A DNA stretch of 64,000 bases from assembly GCA_963966185.1 (NCBI GenBank), contig CAWZYM010000410.1, positions 124,501-188,500 on the forward strand, written 5' to 3'. The notes under the pieces are model-generated. The model worked only from the letters and a program-made list of their open reading frames with translations. It searched no databases and was not told the DNA's origin. This document shows, one piece after another, positions 34,367 to 46,188 of this stretch (its first letter is position 1; each line of letters begins with the position of its first letter). The DNA is from Rhabditoides inermis (Eukaryota > Nematoda > Chromadorea > Rhabditida > Rhabditidae). A program made the translations under genes and the position numbers.

Positions 34367-36458
34367 TCATAAAATAACTACTCTCGCTTACGATCATAGA
34401 TAGTCGCTCCGCGCGCCTCCGCGGTCAAATTCTATCAGTAGCTGGTTGACAATGATTAGTTTTCACGGATCTAATAATATAAAATCTCTACTCTCGCCTA
34501 TGATCATAGACAGCCGGTCCGCGCGCCTCAGCGGTCAAATTCTATCAGTAGCTGGTTGACAATGATTAGTTATCACGGATCTAATATTATAAAATATTTA
34601 CTCTCGCCTATGATCATAGACAGCCAGTCCGCGCGCCTCTGCGGTCAAATTCTATCAGTAGCTGGTTGACAATGATTAGTTATCACGGATCTAATATTAT
34701 AAAATATCTACTCTCGCCTATGATCATAAACAGCCGGTCCGCGCGCCTCAGCGATCAAATTCTATCAGTAGCTGGTTGACAATGATTAGTTATCACGGAT
34801 CTAATATTATAAAATATTTACTCTCGCCTATGATCATAGACAGCCAGTCCGCGCGCCTCTGCGGTCAAATTCTATCAGTAGCTGGTTGACAATGATTAGT
34901 TATCACGGATCTAATATTATAAAATATCTACTCTCGCCTATGATCATAAACAGCCGGTCCGCGCGCCTCAGCGATCAAATTCTATCAGTAGCTGGTTGAC
35001 AATGATTAGTTATCACGGATCTAATAATATAAAATATCTACTCTCGCCTATGATCATAGACAGCCGCTCCGCGCGCCTCCGCGGTCAAATTCTATCAGTA
35101 GCTGGTTGACAATGGTTAGTTATCACGGATCTAATATTATAAAATATCTACTCTCGCCTATGATCATAGACAGCCGATCCGCGCGCCTCTGCGGTCAAAT
35201 TCTTTCAGTAGCTGGTTGACAATGATTAGTTATCACGGATCCAATATTATAAAATATCTACTCTCGCCTATGATCATAAACAGCCGGTCCGCGCGCCTCA
35301 GCGATCAAATTCTATCAGTAGCTGGTTGACAATGATTAGTTATCACGGATCTAATAATATAAAATATCTACTCTCGCCTATGATCATAGACAGCCGCTCC
35401 GCGCGCCTCCGCGGTCAAATTCTATCAGTAGCTGGTTGACAATGGTTAGTTATCACGGATCTAATATTATAAAATATCTACTCTCGCCTATGATCATAGA
35501 CAGCCGATCCGCGCGCCTCTGCGGTCAAATTCTTTCAGTAGCTGGTTGACAATGATTAGTTATCACGGATCCAATATTATAAAATATCTACTCTCGTCTA
35601 TGATCATAGACAGCCGGTCCGCGCGCCTCAGCGGTCAAATTATATCAGTAGCTGGTTGACAATGATTAGTTATCACGGATCTAATATTATAAAATATCTA
35701 CTCTCGCCTATGATCATAGACAGCCGCTCCGCGCGCCTCCGCGGTCAAATTCTATCAGTAGCTGGTTGATAATGATTAGTTATCACGGATATAATATTAT
35801 AAAATCTCTACTCTCGCCTATGATCATAGACAGCCGGTCCGCGCGCCTCAGCGGTCAAATTCTATCAGTAGCTGGTTGACAATGATTAGTTATCACGGAT
35901 CTAGTAGTATCAAATCTCTACTATCGCCTTTGATCACAGACAGCCGCTCCGCGCGCCTCAGCGGTCAAACTCTATCGGTAGCTGGTTGACAATGATTAGT
36001 TATCACGGATCTAATATTATAAAATTACTATTCTCGCATTTGATCACAGACAGCCGCTCCGCGCGCCTCAGCGGTCAAACTCTATCGCTAGCTGTTTGAC
36101 AATGATTAGTTATCACGGATCTAATAATATAAAATCTCTACTCTCGCCTTTGATCACAGACAGCCGCTCCGCGCGCCTCAGCGGTCAAGTTCTATCAGTA
36201 GCTGGTTGACAATGATTAGTTATCACGGATCTAATATTATAAAATCTCTACTCTCGCCTATGATCATAGATAGCCGCTCCGCGCGCCTCCGCGGTCAAAT
36301 CCTATCAGTAGCTGGTTGACAATGATTAGTTATCACGGATCTAATATTATAAAATATCTACTCTCGCCTATGATCATAGACAGCCGGTCCGCGCGCCTCC
36401 GCGGTCAATTCTATCAGTAGCTGGTTGACAATGATTAGTTATCACGGATCTAATATTA
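34367..36458. repeat. Satellite A array 2, 110-bp monomer, about 19 copies
   Basis: The ttatcacggatctaatatta unit repeats every 110 bp. Monomer variants in the core (ccagtcc/ctctgcgg, ccggtcc/ctcagcgatc, ccgctcc/ctccgcgg, ccgatcc/ctctgcgg) recur in order. This gives a 220-bp higher-order repeat near 34570-35010 and a 330-bp one near 35020-35680. Confidence 0.95.
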
Positions 36459-36512
36459 GAATAATAATAGAAGTGATAATAGAAGTAATAATAATAATAA
36501 CTAATAATAGAA
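36459..36512. repeat. AAT-rich microsatellite at a satellite/F junction
   Basis: agaataataatagaagtga and similar steps repeat, then the sequence enters an F body at agaagtgaaccgag. The end of the A monomer (taatatta) and the F phrase (tagaagtgaacc) both resemble the repeat, which suggests slippage after joining. Confidence 0.85.
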
Positions 36513-37007
36513 GTGAACCGAGTTGTCAGTGAACCCATTTAGGGAAATGAGATAGGAACCTATGCTATTGTGTGTCTGTTAAGAGTGATTAGTTGATCTC
36601 AAGTTTGTAGTTTGAGTGTGAAATGTTTCTTCAGTCTTGAGTTATGTCCTTCTGAAATTTTGGAAATTCTATATAAACCCATATAAGGAGTTATCGGAGT
36701 GAGTCCTAGAGACGTGTGTCAAGTCAATATAGTGTGCCAAGTCTAAGTTTAGAGTTTCGGAACTTCATATGGAAACGTGGACTGAGCATTTGAATAAATA
36801 GTTTTTTCAGGCTATGTCAAGTTGTTAGTAAAGTCATACGGTAAGTAGAGGTGTGAGTGTGAAAATGAAACGATTGCATGCGGTCACCAAAAGAATGTTA
36901 AGTTTAGAGTATGAGCTGTGTAGGTGTAATAGTGTCTGAGCTACAAGTGGTGAAACACAAACATACAAGCACCATAGCAAATTTTATATAGCCCCAGCCG
37001 GGGCGAT
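36513..37007 (-). repeat. 3' part of an F module
   Basis: It runs from gaaccgagttgtcagtgaac to the tail caccatagcaaattttatat, gccccagccggggc and ga. It supplies the tail that G3 lacks, so the composite 33718-37007 has a G head and an F tail. Confidence 0.75.
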
Positions 37008-38453
37008 GGCGGCGGCTTCGCCGCCGCACTGCGCTCCGAGGCTCGCGCGCCTTCGGCGCGCTCGCCTCTCCGCGTCAACTCATCAAAAAAACAAATCTGA
37101 ACTCTCCTATGGATCTAGTACACATCAGACATCGGAATTTCAAGTATTGGAGTTGTTTACTACTTTGTTTATTTGTTTACCTAACTGGTAAACTCTACTT
37201 TGTAAATGTCCGATTGATTTAGTATCGATTAGACATCAAAATGAGAAGATTTGGAGTTGTTTACTTATTTGTTTACTTGTATCCTGTTGTTGTTTACCAA
37301 AAAAATGAACTTGTTTTCTTGTTACTTGTACCAAGTATGGACGTTCTACCTTGAAAACCAACCGAGATATAAATTTTAGTACAATTTTCAGTTTCAAACA
37401 GACGAAAATTGAAAAAATAAATAAAATTGAAACGTTTTAAAAAATGTGAAATAATTCATGAATGAAGGTATTACGGTAATAATAATTAAATAGGAAAATC
37501 CAGGTGTCAACTCTCATCTAAACGAAAGTTGCAGGGTCGTAAAGTGCAATTTAAAGTTTATGCTAATTTATCTCAGGTGACATGTGAGAGGCGACAGGTG
37601 AGACGGTACCTGGCAGGTACTCAGGACCTAAGGTGTCATTGGTGAAAGGAATGAGAGAATTAAAATTAGTTTTTTTTAAGAAGTTGAAACTTAGATCTAC
37701 TGTATTTTACGTTTTGCATCTTGCCTGATTGATCCTGTCAGCGGTCAATATGCTCAACTGCAAAAATGAGCCGCATTTATTTAAAAATCAAGGTTTTTTG
37801 AAAAAGTGAAATTCTTCTAGAGTGAAGCGAAAAATCTGAATCTTTGTCAGTAAATATTAGTTTTTGAGTTATCTGTAAAACTGCAAATAACATGCATGTT
37901 TCATGTTACTGTGCAAGTTTCATGTCAAAATATGAAGTTTGAAGGTAGGTTTACATAGAAGTGGACCGAGTTGTTAGTGAACCCATTTGAGGAAATGAGA
38001 TAAGAACCTATGCTATTGTGTGTCTGTTAAAAGTGATTAGTTGATCTTAAGTTTGTAGTTTAAGTGTGAAATGTTTCTTCAGTCTTGAGTTATGTTCATC
38101 TGAAATTTTGGAAATTCTATCTAAACCCATATAAGGAGTTATCGGAATGAGTCCTAGTGACGTGTGTCAAGTCAATATAGTGTGCTGAGTCTAAGTTTAC
38201 AATATGAGATTCACATCTTGAAACATGGCTTGAGCATATGAGTGAAAAGTTTTTCAGGTTATGTCAAGTTGTTAGTAAAGTCATACGGTAAGTAGAGGTG
38301 TGCGCGTGAAATAGAAACGATTGCATGCGGTCAACATAAGAATGTTAAGTTTAGAGTATGAGCTATGTAGGTGTAATAGTCACTGAGCTAGATGTTGTGA
38401 AATCCCCAGCCACAAGGACCATAGCAAATTTTATATAGCCCCAGCCGGGGCGA
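37008..38453 (-). mobile_element. F5: F-type module missing its first CTAG hairpin
   Basis: The preceding tail ends ggggcga and the module begins directly with tggcggcggcttcgccgccg (37008 on). The 43-bp CTAG-to-CTAG stem present in other F heads is absent to the base. Hairpins 2 and 3 are intact. An 18S-like stretch lies at 37722-37773. The body has an internal deletion just after it. Confidence 0.55.
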
Positions 38454-41031
38454 CTAGCGGGCCGGAGGCTCGCTTCGCCTTCGGCCCGCTAGTGGCGGCG
38501 GCTTCGCCGCCGCATTGCGCTTCGAGGCTCGCGCGCCTTCGGCGCGCTCGCCTCTTCGCGTCAAATCATCAAAGCTTCAAATCTGAACTTTACTACAGCT
38601 CCAGTACACATCAGACATGGAAATCTCAAGTTTTATAGTTGTTTACATTTTTGTTTACTTGTTTACATGACTTGTAAACATTAGATATGAACTCTCCTTT
38701 GGGTCTAGTTTACATCAAACATCGGAATCTGAAGTTATGGAGTTGTTTACAACTCTGTTTACTTGTTTACCTGACTTATAAACATCTGAAATGAACTTTT
38801 TATCGAGTCTAGTACACTTTAGATATCAAAATCTCTAGTTTTGAAGTTGTTTACATTTTTGTTTACTTGTTTACCTGACTTGTAAACACCACATTGTAAC
38901 TCTCCGTCTGGTCTAGTTTCGATTAGACATGAAAATCAGAAGATTTGGAGTTGTTTACTTTTTTGTTTACTTGTTTACCTGTTTTGTTTACGTAAACATC
39001 GTACTTGTTTACTTGTTACCTATACCAAGTATGAAGTTCGTAAAAGTAATATAAGCTGAGAAATGCACATGACCTTATTTGGAATATGTAAATGAGGTGA
39101 ATGAGGACGAATTGTTTATCTAAAAATTAGTACTTGTTTACTTGTTACCTGTACAAAATATGAACCTTCTACCTCGACAAATAACCGAGTTATGAATTTT
39201 CAAATATTTCTGAGCATTTAATGTGTTTTTTTGAAAATAAATTAAAATTCAAAAAATAGCTAAAATTCTGGTAATTTGCATACGAGATGGTATTGATACA
39301 CTGATAAGTGAATGATAAAATCCAGCTTCCAACTATCTCATTAGTGGACCCAGTAGATGGTTTTGTAATCTGACACTGAAAACAAACACTTATATTGTGT
39401 GTAGTTTGCTTCCTTGTTTACTTGTTTACCTGAATTGTTCACCCAAAGCGAGATACTTGTCTACATGTTAGTTGTAGAAAGTATCAGTACTGCTACAAGT
39501 TTGTGGAGAAAGTTATTGGGACTCAAATGACTCAAATTGATTTCAAATTGACTCAAATTGAAAAATGATATAAAATTCAAACACTTAATAAAAGTCTGAA
39601 AGAATTCATGAATATAGGTATCACGGTAAGTAGCGATAATTAAATTAGAAAATGCAGGTGTCAACTCTCATCTAGACAAAAGTCACGGAGTCGTGAAGTG
39701 AAATTCGAAGTTTATGCTAATTTATCTCAGGTGAGAGGCGACAGGTGAGATGGTACCTGGCAGGTACTCAGAACCTAAGGTGTCATTGGTGGAAGGGATG
39801 AGAGAATTAATCATTTTTCTAAGAAGTTGAAACATAGTTGTACTGTATTTTACGTTTTGCATCTTGCCTGATTGATCCTGTCAGCGGTCAATATGCTCAA
39901 CTGCAAAAATGAGCCACATTTAGTTGAAAATCAAGGTTTTTTGAAAAAGTGAAATCCTTCCACAGTGAACCGAAAAATCTGAATTTTCGTCAGTAAATAT
40001 TAGTTCTTGAGTTATGAATTACTGTGCAAAATCCAGGTCACAACTCTTAGATAGTTAGGGATTGTAGTTGATCTAGTGAATCATGAAATATGATTTTTAT
40101 TTTCAGTAATATAGTTGAGCATACGTGTTTGTGTTGATTGTGTCATAGAGAGTGATTTACCATAAAAATTTGAAAAAATAATATTGGAAACGAAAGAAGT
40201 TATGATCAAAAATGTAAAATTTCTACGAAAGTTCGAATATTTATATTTTGAAAACGGAATAAGTATTTTATTTGAAATTGAAATGGTGTGAACGGCCAAG
40301 TGTCTTCTATAATCAGCTGGAGTTTGAAGTTTTAGTCTTTAAAACTAACGAAAATATTCAAGGTTTTTGCGTTTTGCATCTTACGTGATTGATCCTGTCA
40401 GAAAATGAAAAATGCTGTAAAACTTTTTTGAACTGGTTTTTTGAAATGAAACTGTAAAACTGTAAATAACATGCATGTTTCATGTTACTGTGCAAGTTTC
40501 ATGAAAAAAATATGAAGTTTGAAGGTAGGTTTACATGGAAGTGGACCGAGTTGTTAGTGAACCCATTTAAGGAAATTAGATAGGAACCTATGTCAAAGTG
40601 TGTCTGTTAAGAGTGATTAGTTAATCTTAAGTTTGTAGTTTGAGTGTGAAATGTTTCTTCAGTCTTGAGTTATGTCCTTCTGAAATTTTGGAAATTCTAT
40701 ATAAACCCATATAAGGAGTTATCGGAAGGAGTCCCAGTGACGTGTGTCAAGTCAATATAGTGTGCTAAGTCTAAGTTTACAGTATGAGATTCACATCTCA
40801 AAACATGGACTGAGCATATGGGTCAAAAGTTTTTAAGGCTATGTCAAGTTGTTAGTAAAGTCATACGGTAAGTATAGGTGTGAGTGTGAAAATGAAACGA
40901 TTGCATGCGGTCACCAATAGAAAGTTAAGTTTGGAGTATGAGCTGTGTAAGTGTAATGGTGTTTGAGCTACATGTTGTGACCGAGCCAGCCACAAGGACC
41001 ATAGCAAATTTTATATAGCCCAGCCAGGGCG
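38454..41031 (-). mobile_element. F6: longest F-type module
   Basis: The first hairpin is shortened (gctcgcttcgccttcggccc). About five gtttac subrepeats follow, then a degenerate CArG-octamer (cttatttggaatatgtaaat), a second small array, and the full F body with the 18S-like stretch at 39865-39916. The tail is gaccatagcaaattttatat, gcccagccagggc, then ga. Confidence 0.55.
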
Positions 41032-42510
41032 ATAGCGGCCGGAGGCTCGCTTCGCTCGCCTCCGGCCGCTAGTGACGGCGCTTCGCGCCGCGTTTGCTCC
41101 AAGGCTCGCGCGCCTTCGGCGCGCTCGCCTTTCCGCTGTAAAACCTCTAAATATATACTCATAACATAACTTTCAACAACAATTCTGAACTCAGTGTTTG
41201 GTCAAGTACACGCTAGACAGCTCTATAATGAGATTTGTACTTGTTTACTTTTTTGTTTACTTGTTTACATATCAAATAAATAATAAAATGGAACTGAGTA
41301 CTTTGTGTACTACATGTTAGAGACTATTAAAACACATTTCTGAGTTGTTTACAAACTTGTTTACTTGTTTACTTCACTTGTAAACAACAATTATGAACTC
41401 GGTACTTGGTCTAGTACACGTTAGAGACCTTCGAAATGAGATTTGTAGTTGTTTACATTTTGTTTACTTGTTTACATCAGAAATAAACAATAAAATCGAA
41501 CTTAGTACTTTGTGTACTACATGTTAGAGACTTTTAAAACTCATTTCTGAGTTGTTTACAAGTTTGTTTACTTGTTTACTTCAATTGTAAACAACAATTA
41601 AGAACTGAGTACTTGGTCTAGTACACGTTAGATACCTTTTAATTGAGATTTGGAGTTGTTTACTTCTTTGTTTACTTGTTTACATCAGAAATAAAAAATA
41701 AAATCGAACTTAGTAGTTTGTGTACTACATGTTAGAGACCTTTAAAACTCGTTTCTGAGTTGTTTACAAACTTGTTTACTTGTTTACTTCACTTGTAAAC
41801 AACAATTATGAACTCAGTACTTGATCTAGTACACGTTAGATACCTTAAAAATGAGATTTGGTGTTGTTTACTTATTTGTTTACTTGTTTACTGTTGTTGT
41901 TTACCAAAAATTTCGAACTTGTTTACTTGTCACTTGTACCAAGTATGAAGTCTCTAGGTCTATAACTGACTGAGAAACTAATTTTACTATTTAAAAAGTA
42001 ATTTAGAGACAACATTTACCGTATTTGGGAATATGCAAATGAGGTGACATTATAAAATCTGATTATCGACGTTTATCTTGTCATAACCCTAGAAAGGTAT
42101 CTTCATATCTCAAAAATGAGATGAAGTTTACATAGAAGTTCTGAAAAATGGAATTTTGAACATGTGTTTATTGTTTACTTGTTTGTTTACTTGTTTACCT
42201 GTATTGTTTACCTAAATTATAAGTCTTGTGTACTTGTCATATGTACCAAGTAGTAACTGTGTACCTGTGAAATGAAGCGAGTTATAACCAAAATTCGGTC
42301 GAAAAGTGCCATTTTCAGTCTATGTCCAGGTGTCAGGTTGCTAGTGAACCCATATAAGGAGTTATGCAAATGAGATGTCATAGTAACCATCGCGTCTCAG
42401 TTAGTACCAAACCTTAACTCCAAAGTTGTGTCCTGAATCGTTTAAAGAGTAATGAGTTATGAGTCTGGACATCAGACACCATAGGACATTTTAGGGGGGG
42501 AGAGTGGCGA
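41032..42510 (-). mobile_element. E11: E-type module with an extended array
   Basis: The head lacks the first C (gatagcggcc). It has about seven subrepeats with a taaataataaaat variant. Near 42030 it carries CCGTATTTGG-gaat-ATGCAAAT (one mismatch), and at 42350-42371 a perfect pair. The tail caccataggacattttaggg ends gagtggcga. Confidence 0.55.
42350..42371 (+). promoter_or_regulatory. CArG box plus POU octamer, E11
   Basis: CCATATAAGG, AGTT, ATGCAAAT, gag. The flanks differ from E2 and E4, but core and spacing are the same. Confidence 0.5.
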
Positions 42511-44205
42511 CTAGCGGGCCGGAGGCTCGCTTCGCTCGCCTCCGGCCCGCTAGTGGCGGCGGCTTCGCCGCCGCACTGCGCACCGAGGCTCGCGCGCCTT
42601 CGGCGCGCTCGCCTCTCCGCGTCAACTCATCAAAACTTCAAATCTGAATTCTCCTATGGGTCTAGTACACATCAGACATCGAAATCTGTAATTTTGAAGT
42701 TGTTCACGTTTTTGTTTACTTGTTTACTCATTATGTAAACAACAGATATGAACTCTACTATGGGTCTAGTACACATCAGACATCAGAATCTCCACTTTTG
42801 GAGTTGTTTACAATTTTGTTTACTTGTTTTCCTGACTTGTAAACACTATACATTTACTCTCCTGAAGGTTTATTATCGATTAGATATCAAAATCAGGAGA
42901 TTTTGAGTTGTTTACTTTTTTGTTTACTTGTTTACCTAAGTTGTTTACATAAAAAATTGTAATTGTTTACTTGTTACCTGTACCAAGTATGAACCTTCTA
43001 CCTCAAAAAATAACAAAGTTATAAATTTTATACCATTTCTGAGTATTAAAAAAGTCGAAATTGAAACATAAATTAAAATTCAAACACTTAATAAAAATCT
43101 GAAATAATTCATGAATATAGGTATCACGGTAGTAATAATTAAATTAGAAAATGCAGGTGTCAACTCTCATCTAGACGAAAGTTACGGAGTCGTGAAGTGA
43201 AATTCGAAGTTTATGCTAATTTATCTCAGGTGAGAAGCGACAGGTGAGATGGTACCTGGCAGGTACTCAGAACCTAAGGTGTCATTGGTGGAAGGGATGA
43301 GAGAATTAATCATTTTTTCTAAGAAGTTGAAACATAGTTGTACTGTATTTTACGTTTTGCATCTTACCTGATTGATCCTGTCAGCGACCAATATGCTCAA
43401 CTGCAAAAATGAGCAACATTTAGTTGAAAATCAAGGTTTTTTTGAAAAAGTGAAATCCTTCCACAGTGAAGCGAAAAATCTGAATCTTTGTCAGTAACTA
43501 TTAGTTTTTGAGTTATGAATTACTGTGCAAAATCCAGGTCTCAACTCTTATATAGTAAGAGATTGTAGTTGATCTAGTGAATCATGAAATATGATTTTTA
43601 TTTTCAGTAATAGAGTTGAGCATAAGTGTTTGTGTTGATTGTGTTATAGAGAGTAATTTACCATGAAAATTTGAAAAACTAATATTGAAAACGAAAGAAG
43701 TTATGATCAAAAATGTAAAATTTCTACGAAAATTTGAATATTTATATTTTGAAAACGGAATAAGTATTTTATTTGAAATTGAAATGGTGTGAACGGCCAA
43801 GTGTCTTCTATCATCAGCTGAAGTTTGAAATTTTAGTCTTTAAAACTAACGAACATATTCAAGGTTTTTGCGTTTTGCATCTTACGTGATTGATCCTGTC
43901 AGAAAATGAAAAATGCTGTAAAACTTTTTTGAACTGGTTTTTCGAAATGAAACTGTAAAACTGTAAATAACATGCATGTTTCATGTTACTGTGCAAGTTT
44001 CATGTAAAAATATGAAGTTTGAAGGTTACATAGAAGTGAACCGAGTTGTTAGTGAACCTATTTAAGGAAATTAGATAGGAACCTATGCTAATGTGTGTCT
44101 GTTAAGAGTGATTAGTTGATCTTAAGTTTGTAGTTTGAGTGTGAAAAGTTTCTTCAGTAATGAGTTATGTCCTTCTGAAATTTTGGAAATTCTATATAAA
44201 CCCAT
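42511..44205 (-). mobile_element. F7: F-type module cut off in its body
   Basis: Full triple head, gtttac array, and body with the 18S-like stretch at 43365-43416. It is cut at ataaacccat (44205), where the CArG-like ataagg of other F copies should follow, by the start of an inverted-repeat element. Confidence 0.6.
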
Positions 44206-44583
44206 ATTCTCTTTCGAAAAGTACACGAGTAAAGAGGAGTGGTTTGTTTTGATCTAATTCAACAAAAGCACATGCATAAAATCTCTTCGCAGCTGACTAA
44301 AATTTCAAAACAAACCTGCTCTTTCGAACGATGTTTTAAAACTCTAATTGTTTTCTTGTTAGCATGTTGAGTTCAGGTATTCAGGATACTGTTAATCCCA
44401 ACAAGTAACTTGCAACAAAATGTATGACACGATTATAGTGCATACTATATTTTTCATCGATCAGAAAGACCAGGTTTGTTTTGAAATTTTAGTCAGCTGC
44501 GAAGAGATTTTATGCATGTGCTTTTGTTGAATTAGATCAAAACAAACCACTCCTCTTTACTCGTGTACTTTTCGAAAGAGAAT
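44206..44583. mobile_element. 378-bp element with 112-bp perfect inverted repeats
   Basis: The arms 44206-44317 (attctctttcgaaaagtaca...) and 44472-44583 are exact reverse complements as far as I can check by eye. The 154-bp spacer has no coding frame. This is the layout of a MITE or foldback element. No target duplication is clear, since the right flank (ggatgtcc) does not continue the F body; the element may have arrived with the next segment. Confidence 0.7.
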
Positions 44584-45185
44584 GGATGTCCTTTTCTCAA
44601 ATTTCGAAGAAATTGTTTTTCAGGTTGATGTGCCGAACATGTTATGTATACATATTCGAAACTTTAGAAAACGTATCCTGAATATGGAAACGCACTGCTT
44701 TGTCGAATCGCTCGTGCGCCTGCCAATGCCAGTCTCTCATTGACACGCGCTATTTCGCGTCTCTCTCTCTTACCCACTCACTCCGCTCCGCACACTCCCC
44801 TCCCCCCACAGTTTTCGCGCCAAAACTGGGGCGGTGGCCTGGACGGCGAGCCGACACGAGAGTGGGTGAACGAAGGGCGGGGCATGCGCTCAGCCAATCA
44901 GAGTGCGCACGCAAGAGAGCCGAGCGACCAATGAGCGCAAAGTGCAGTGGGCGGAGCTTACGTGATGCACACCGTCGTCGCCGCCGCCGCCGCCGCCGTC
45001 GTAAACACGTTTAGTGGCAAAGCGGGAGAGAGCAAGAGAGGGCGGTTTTTGGATGCCGCAACCGATATTGGTTTCACGAATCATACTCATAGGTCTTACA
45101 AAGTGATATTCTAACAAATAACGCACACTAATTAAGTATATTGTATTAGAATAGAGAAATCGTGTGTGCCTTGGGTAAGATATGT
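44584..45185 (+). promoter_or_regulatory. Promoter-like, CpG-rich single-copy segment
   Basis: It contains TTTTCGCGCCAAAA (44812-44825, a perfect E2F-type palindrome), CCAAT at 44723, 44894 and 44938, GC boxes near 44828 and 44957, GGCATGCGCT (NRF1-like, 44881) and TTACGTGA (44968-44975). A CCG/GTC trinucleotide tract follows (about 44983-45002). There is no TATA box. This is the make-up of a housekeeping or cell-cycle gene promoter. No gene follows; D repeats resume. It is probably a captured or stranded promoter. The 104-codon frame over it is low-complexity. Confidence 0.4.
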
Positions 45186-46026
45186 CCACAAACCTCTAAT
45201 GCAACTAAGAAGTACATTACAACACAAAACACAAAAAATATAAGACAATTGAACGTTGTTTACAAATTTGTTTACTTGTTTACACTTTATGTAAACAACA
45301 TTTTTGAACTCGCCTCCGAGTCTACTACACGCAATACATTTTTCAAACACGTTTTCAGTTTGTTTACATGTTTGTTTACTTGTTTACAACATCTGTAAAT
45401 AACATTTTCGAACTCACCAATAATGTTACTAAACATTTGACATCTTCAAAACACTTTTTCAGGTTGTTTACAAAGTTGTTTACTTGTTTACATCACCTGT
45501 AAACAACATTTTTGAACTCGCCTCTCGGTCTACAACATCTTAGATACCTTCAAAACAAACTTAAAAATTGTTTACAAAGTTGTTTACTTGTTGAAAAACA
45601 TATAAACAACAACATTGCTGACTTGTCTCCAGGTCACATACCAAGTTTGGACTCTTTGGCATCAAAACTGACCGAGATACAACATTACCATATTTGGAAT
45701 TATGCAAATGAGGTCAATAATTAAAAACTTCAATCACCGACCCTACAGTACCCTAACCCTAAAAGGACATCTCAATAGCTCGAAAACGAAGCATAGTTTA
45801 CATAGAACTGGCCATCTCTCAGATTCTGTTCTCAAATATGCTAATTTTCTAGGGAGAACCCATATAAGGAATAGTCAGATCAGGACGCCAGGTAAACGAT
45901 TGCATACCAGGACCACCTAGGATCTAATTTCCATACCTCAACCCCCAACGATAACTACAACATGAGATACAACCGCGGACAGAAAACAAACACCATAGCA
46001 TAATTTATAGGGGTGGGCGGGTGAGA
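45186..46026 (-). mobile_element. D5': second copy of D5, missing its head
   Basis: It matches 29234-30074 at offset 15952. It begins within the D leader (acctctaatgcaactaag), where the promoter-like segment joins, so this is the unit-to-unit junction. Confidence 0.7.
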
Positions 46027-46161
46027 CTAGCCCGAGCGGCGCTGGCGCGCCGCTCGGGCTAGGGCCGCCTTCGGCGGCCTCAACACTCAAACATTAAAAG
46101 TTAAATCATCACTCAACTCTAAATTCATAACTACTGTCCCGATCACAAGCTTTGACCATTC

Positions 46162-46188
46162 GGCCGTGACGTCACGGCCCGGGCCGTG
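46162..46188. repeat. Overlapping subterminal palindromes with a CRE core
   Basis: GGCCGTGACGTCACGGCC (46162-46179) and CACGGCCCGGGCCGTG (46173-46188) are both perfect and overlap. The first centres on TGACGTCA. The mirror copy lies near 48346-48372. Possible binding sites for a transposase or host factor. Confidence 0.8.

Larger units (their letters stand above)
29234..45185. repeat. 15952-bp tandem unit, first copy
   Basis: Matching landmarks lie 15952 bp apart before the insertion at 46134 and 18221 bp apart after it. By eye I found only a handful of single-base differences (for example near 34207, 35933 and 39155). The start is fixed only to within a D subrepeat, since both ends of the unit lie in D-type sequence. 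Confidence 0.95.

Noticed and set aside
34367..36458. Regular repeats considered as a CRISPR array
   Set aside because: The whole 110-bp monomer is conserved, with no unique spacers, and the setting is eukaryotic satellite DNA.
44700..45014. 104-codon frame with a poly-Arg end
   Set aside because: It lies on promoter-like CpG-rich DNA and ends in the CCG/GTC repeat; composition is low-complexity and the opposite strand is equally open.
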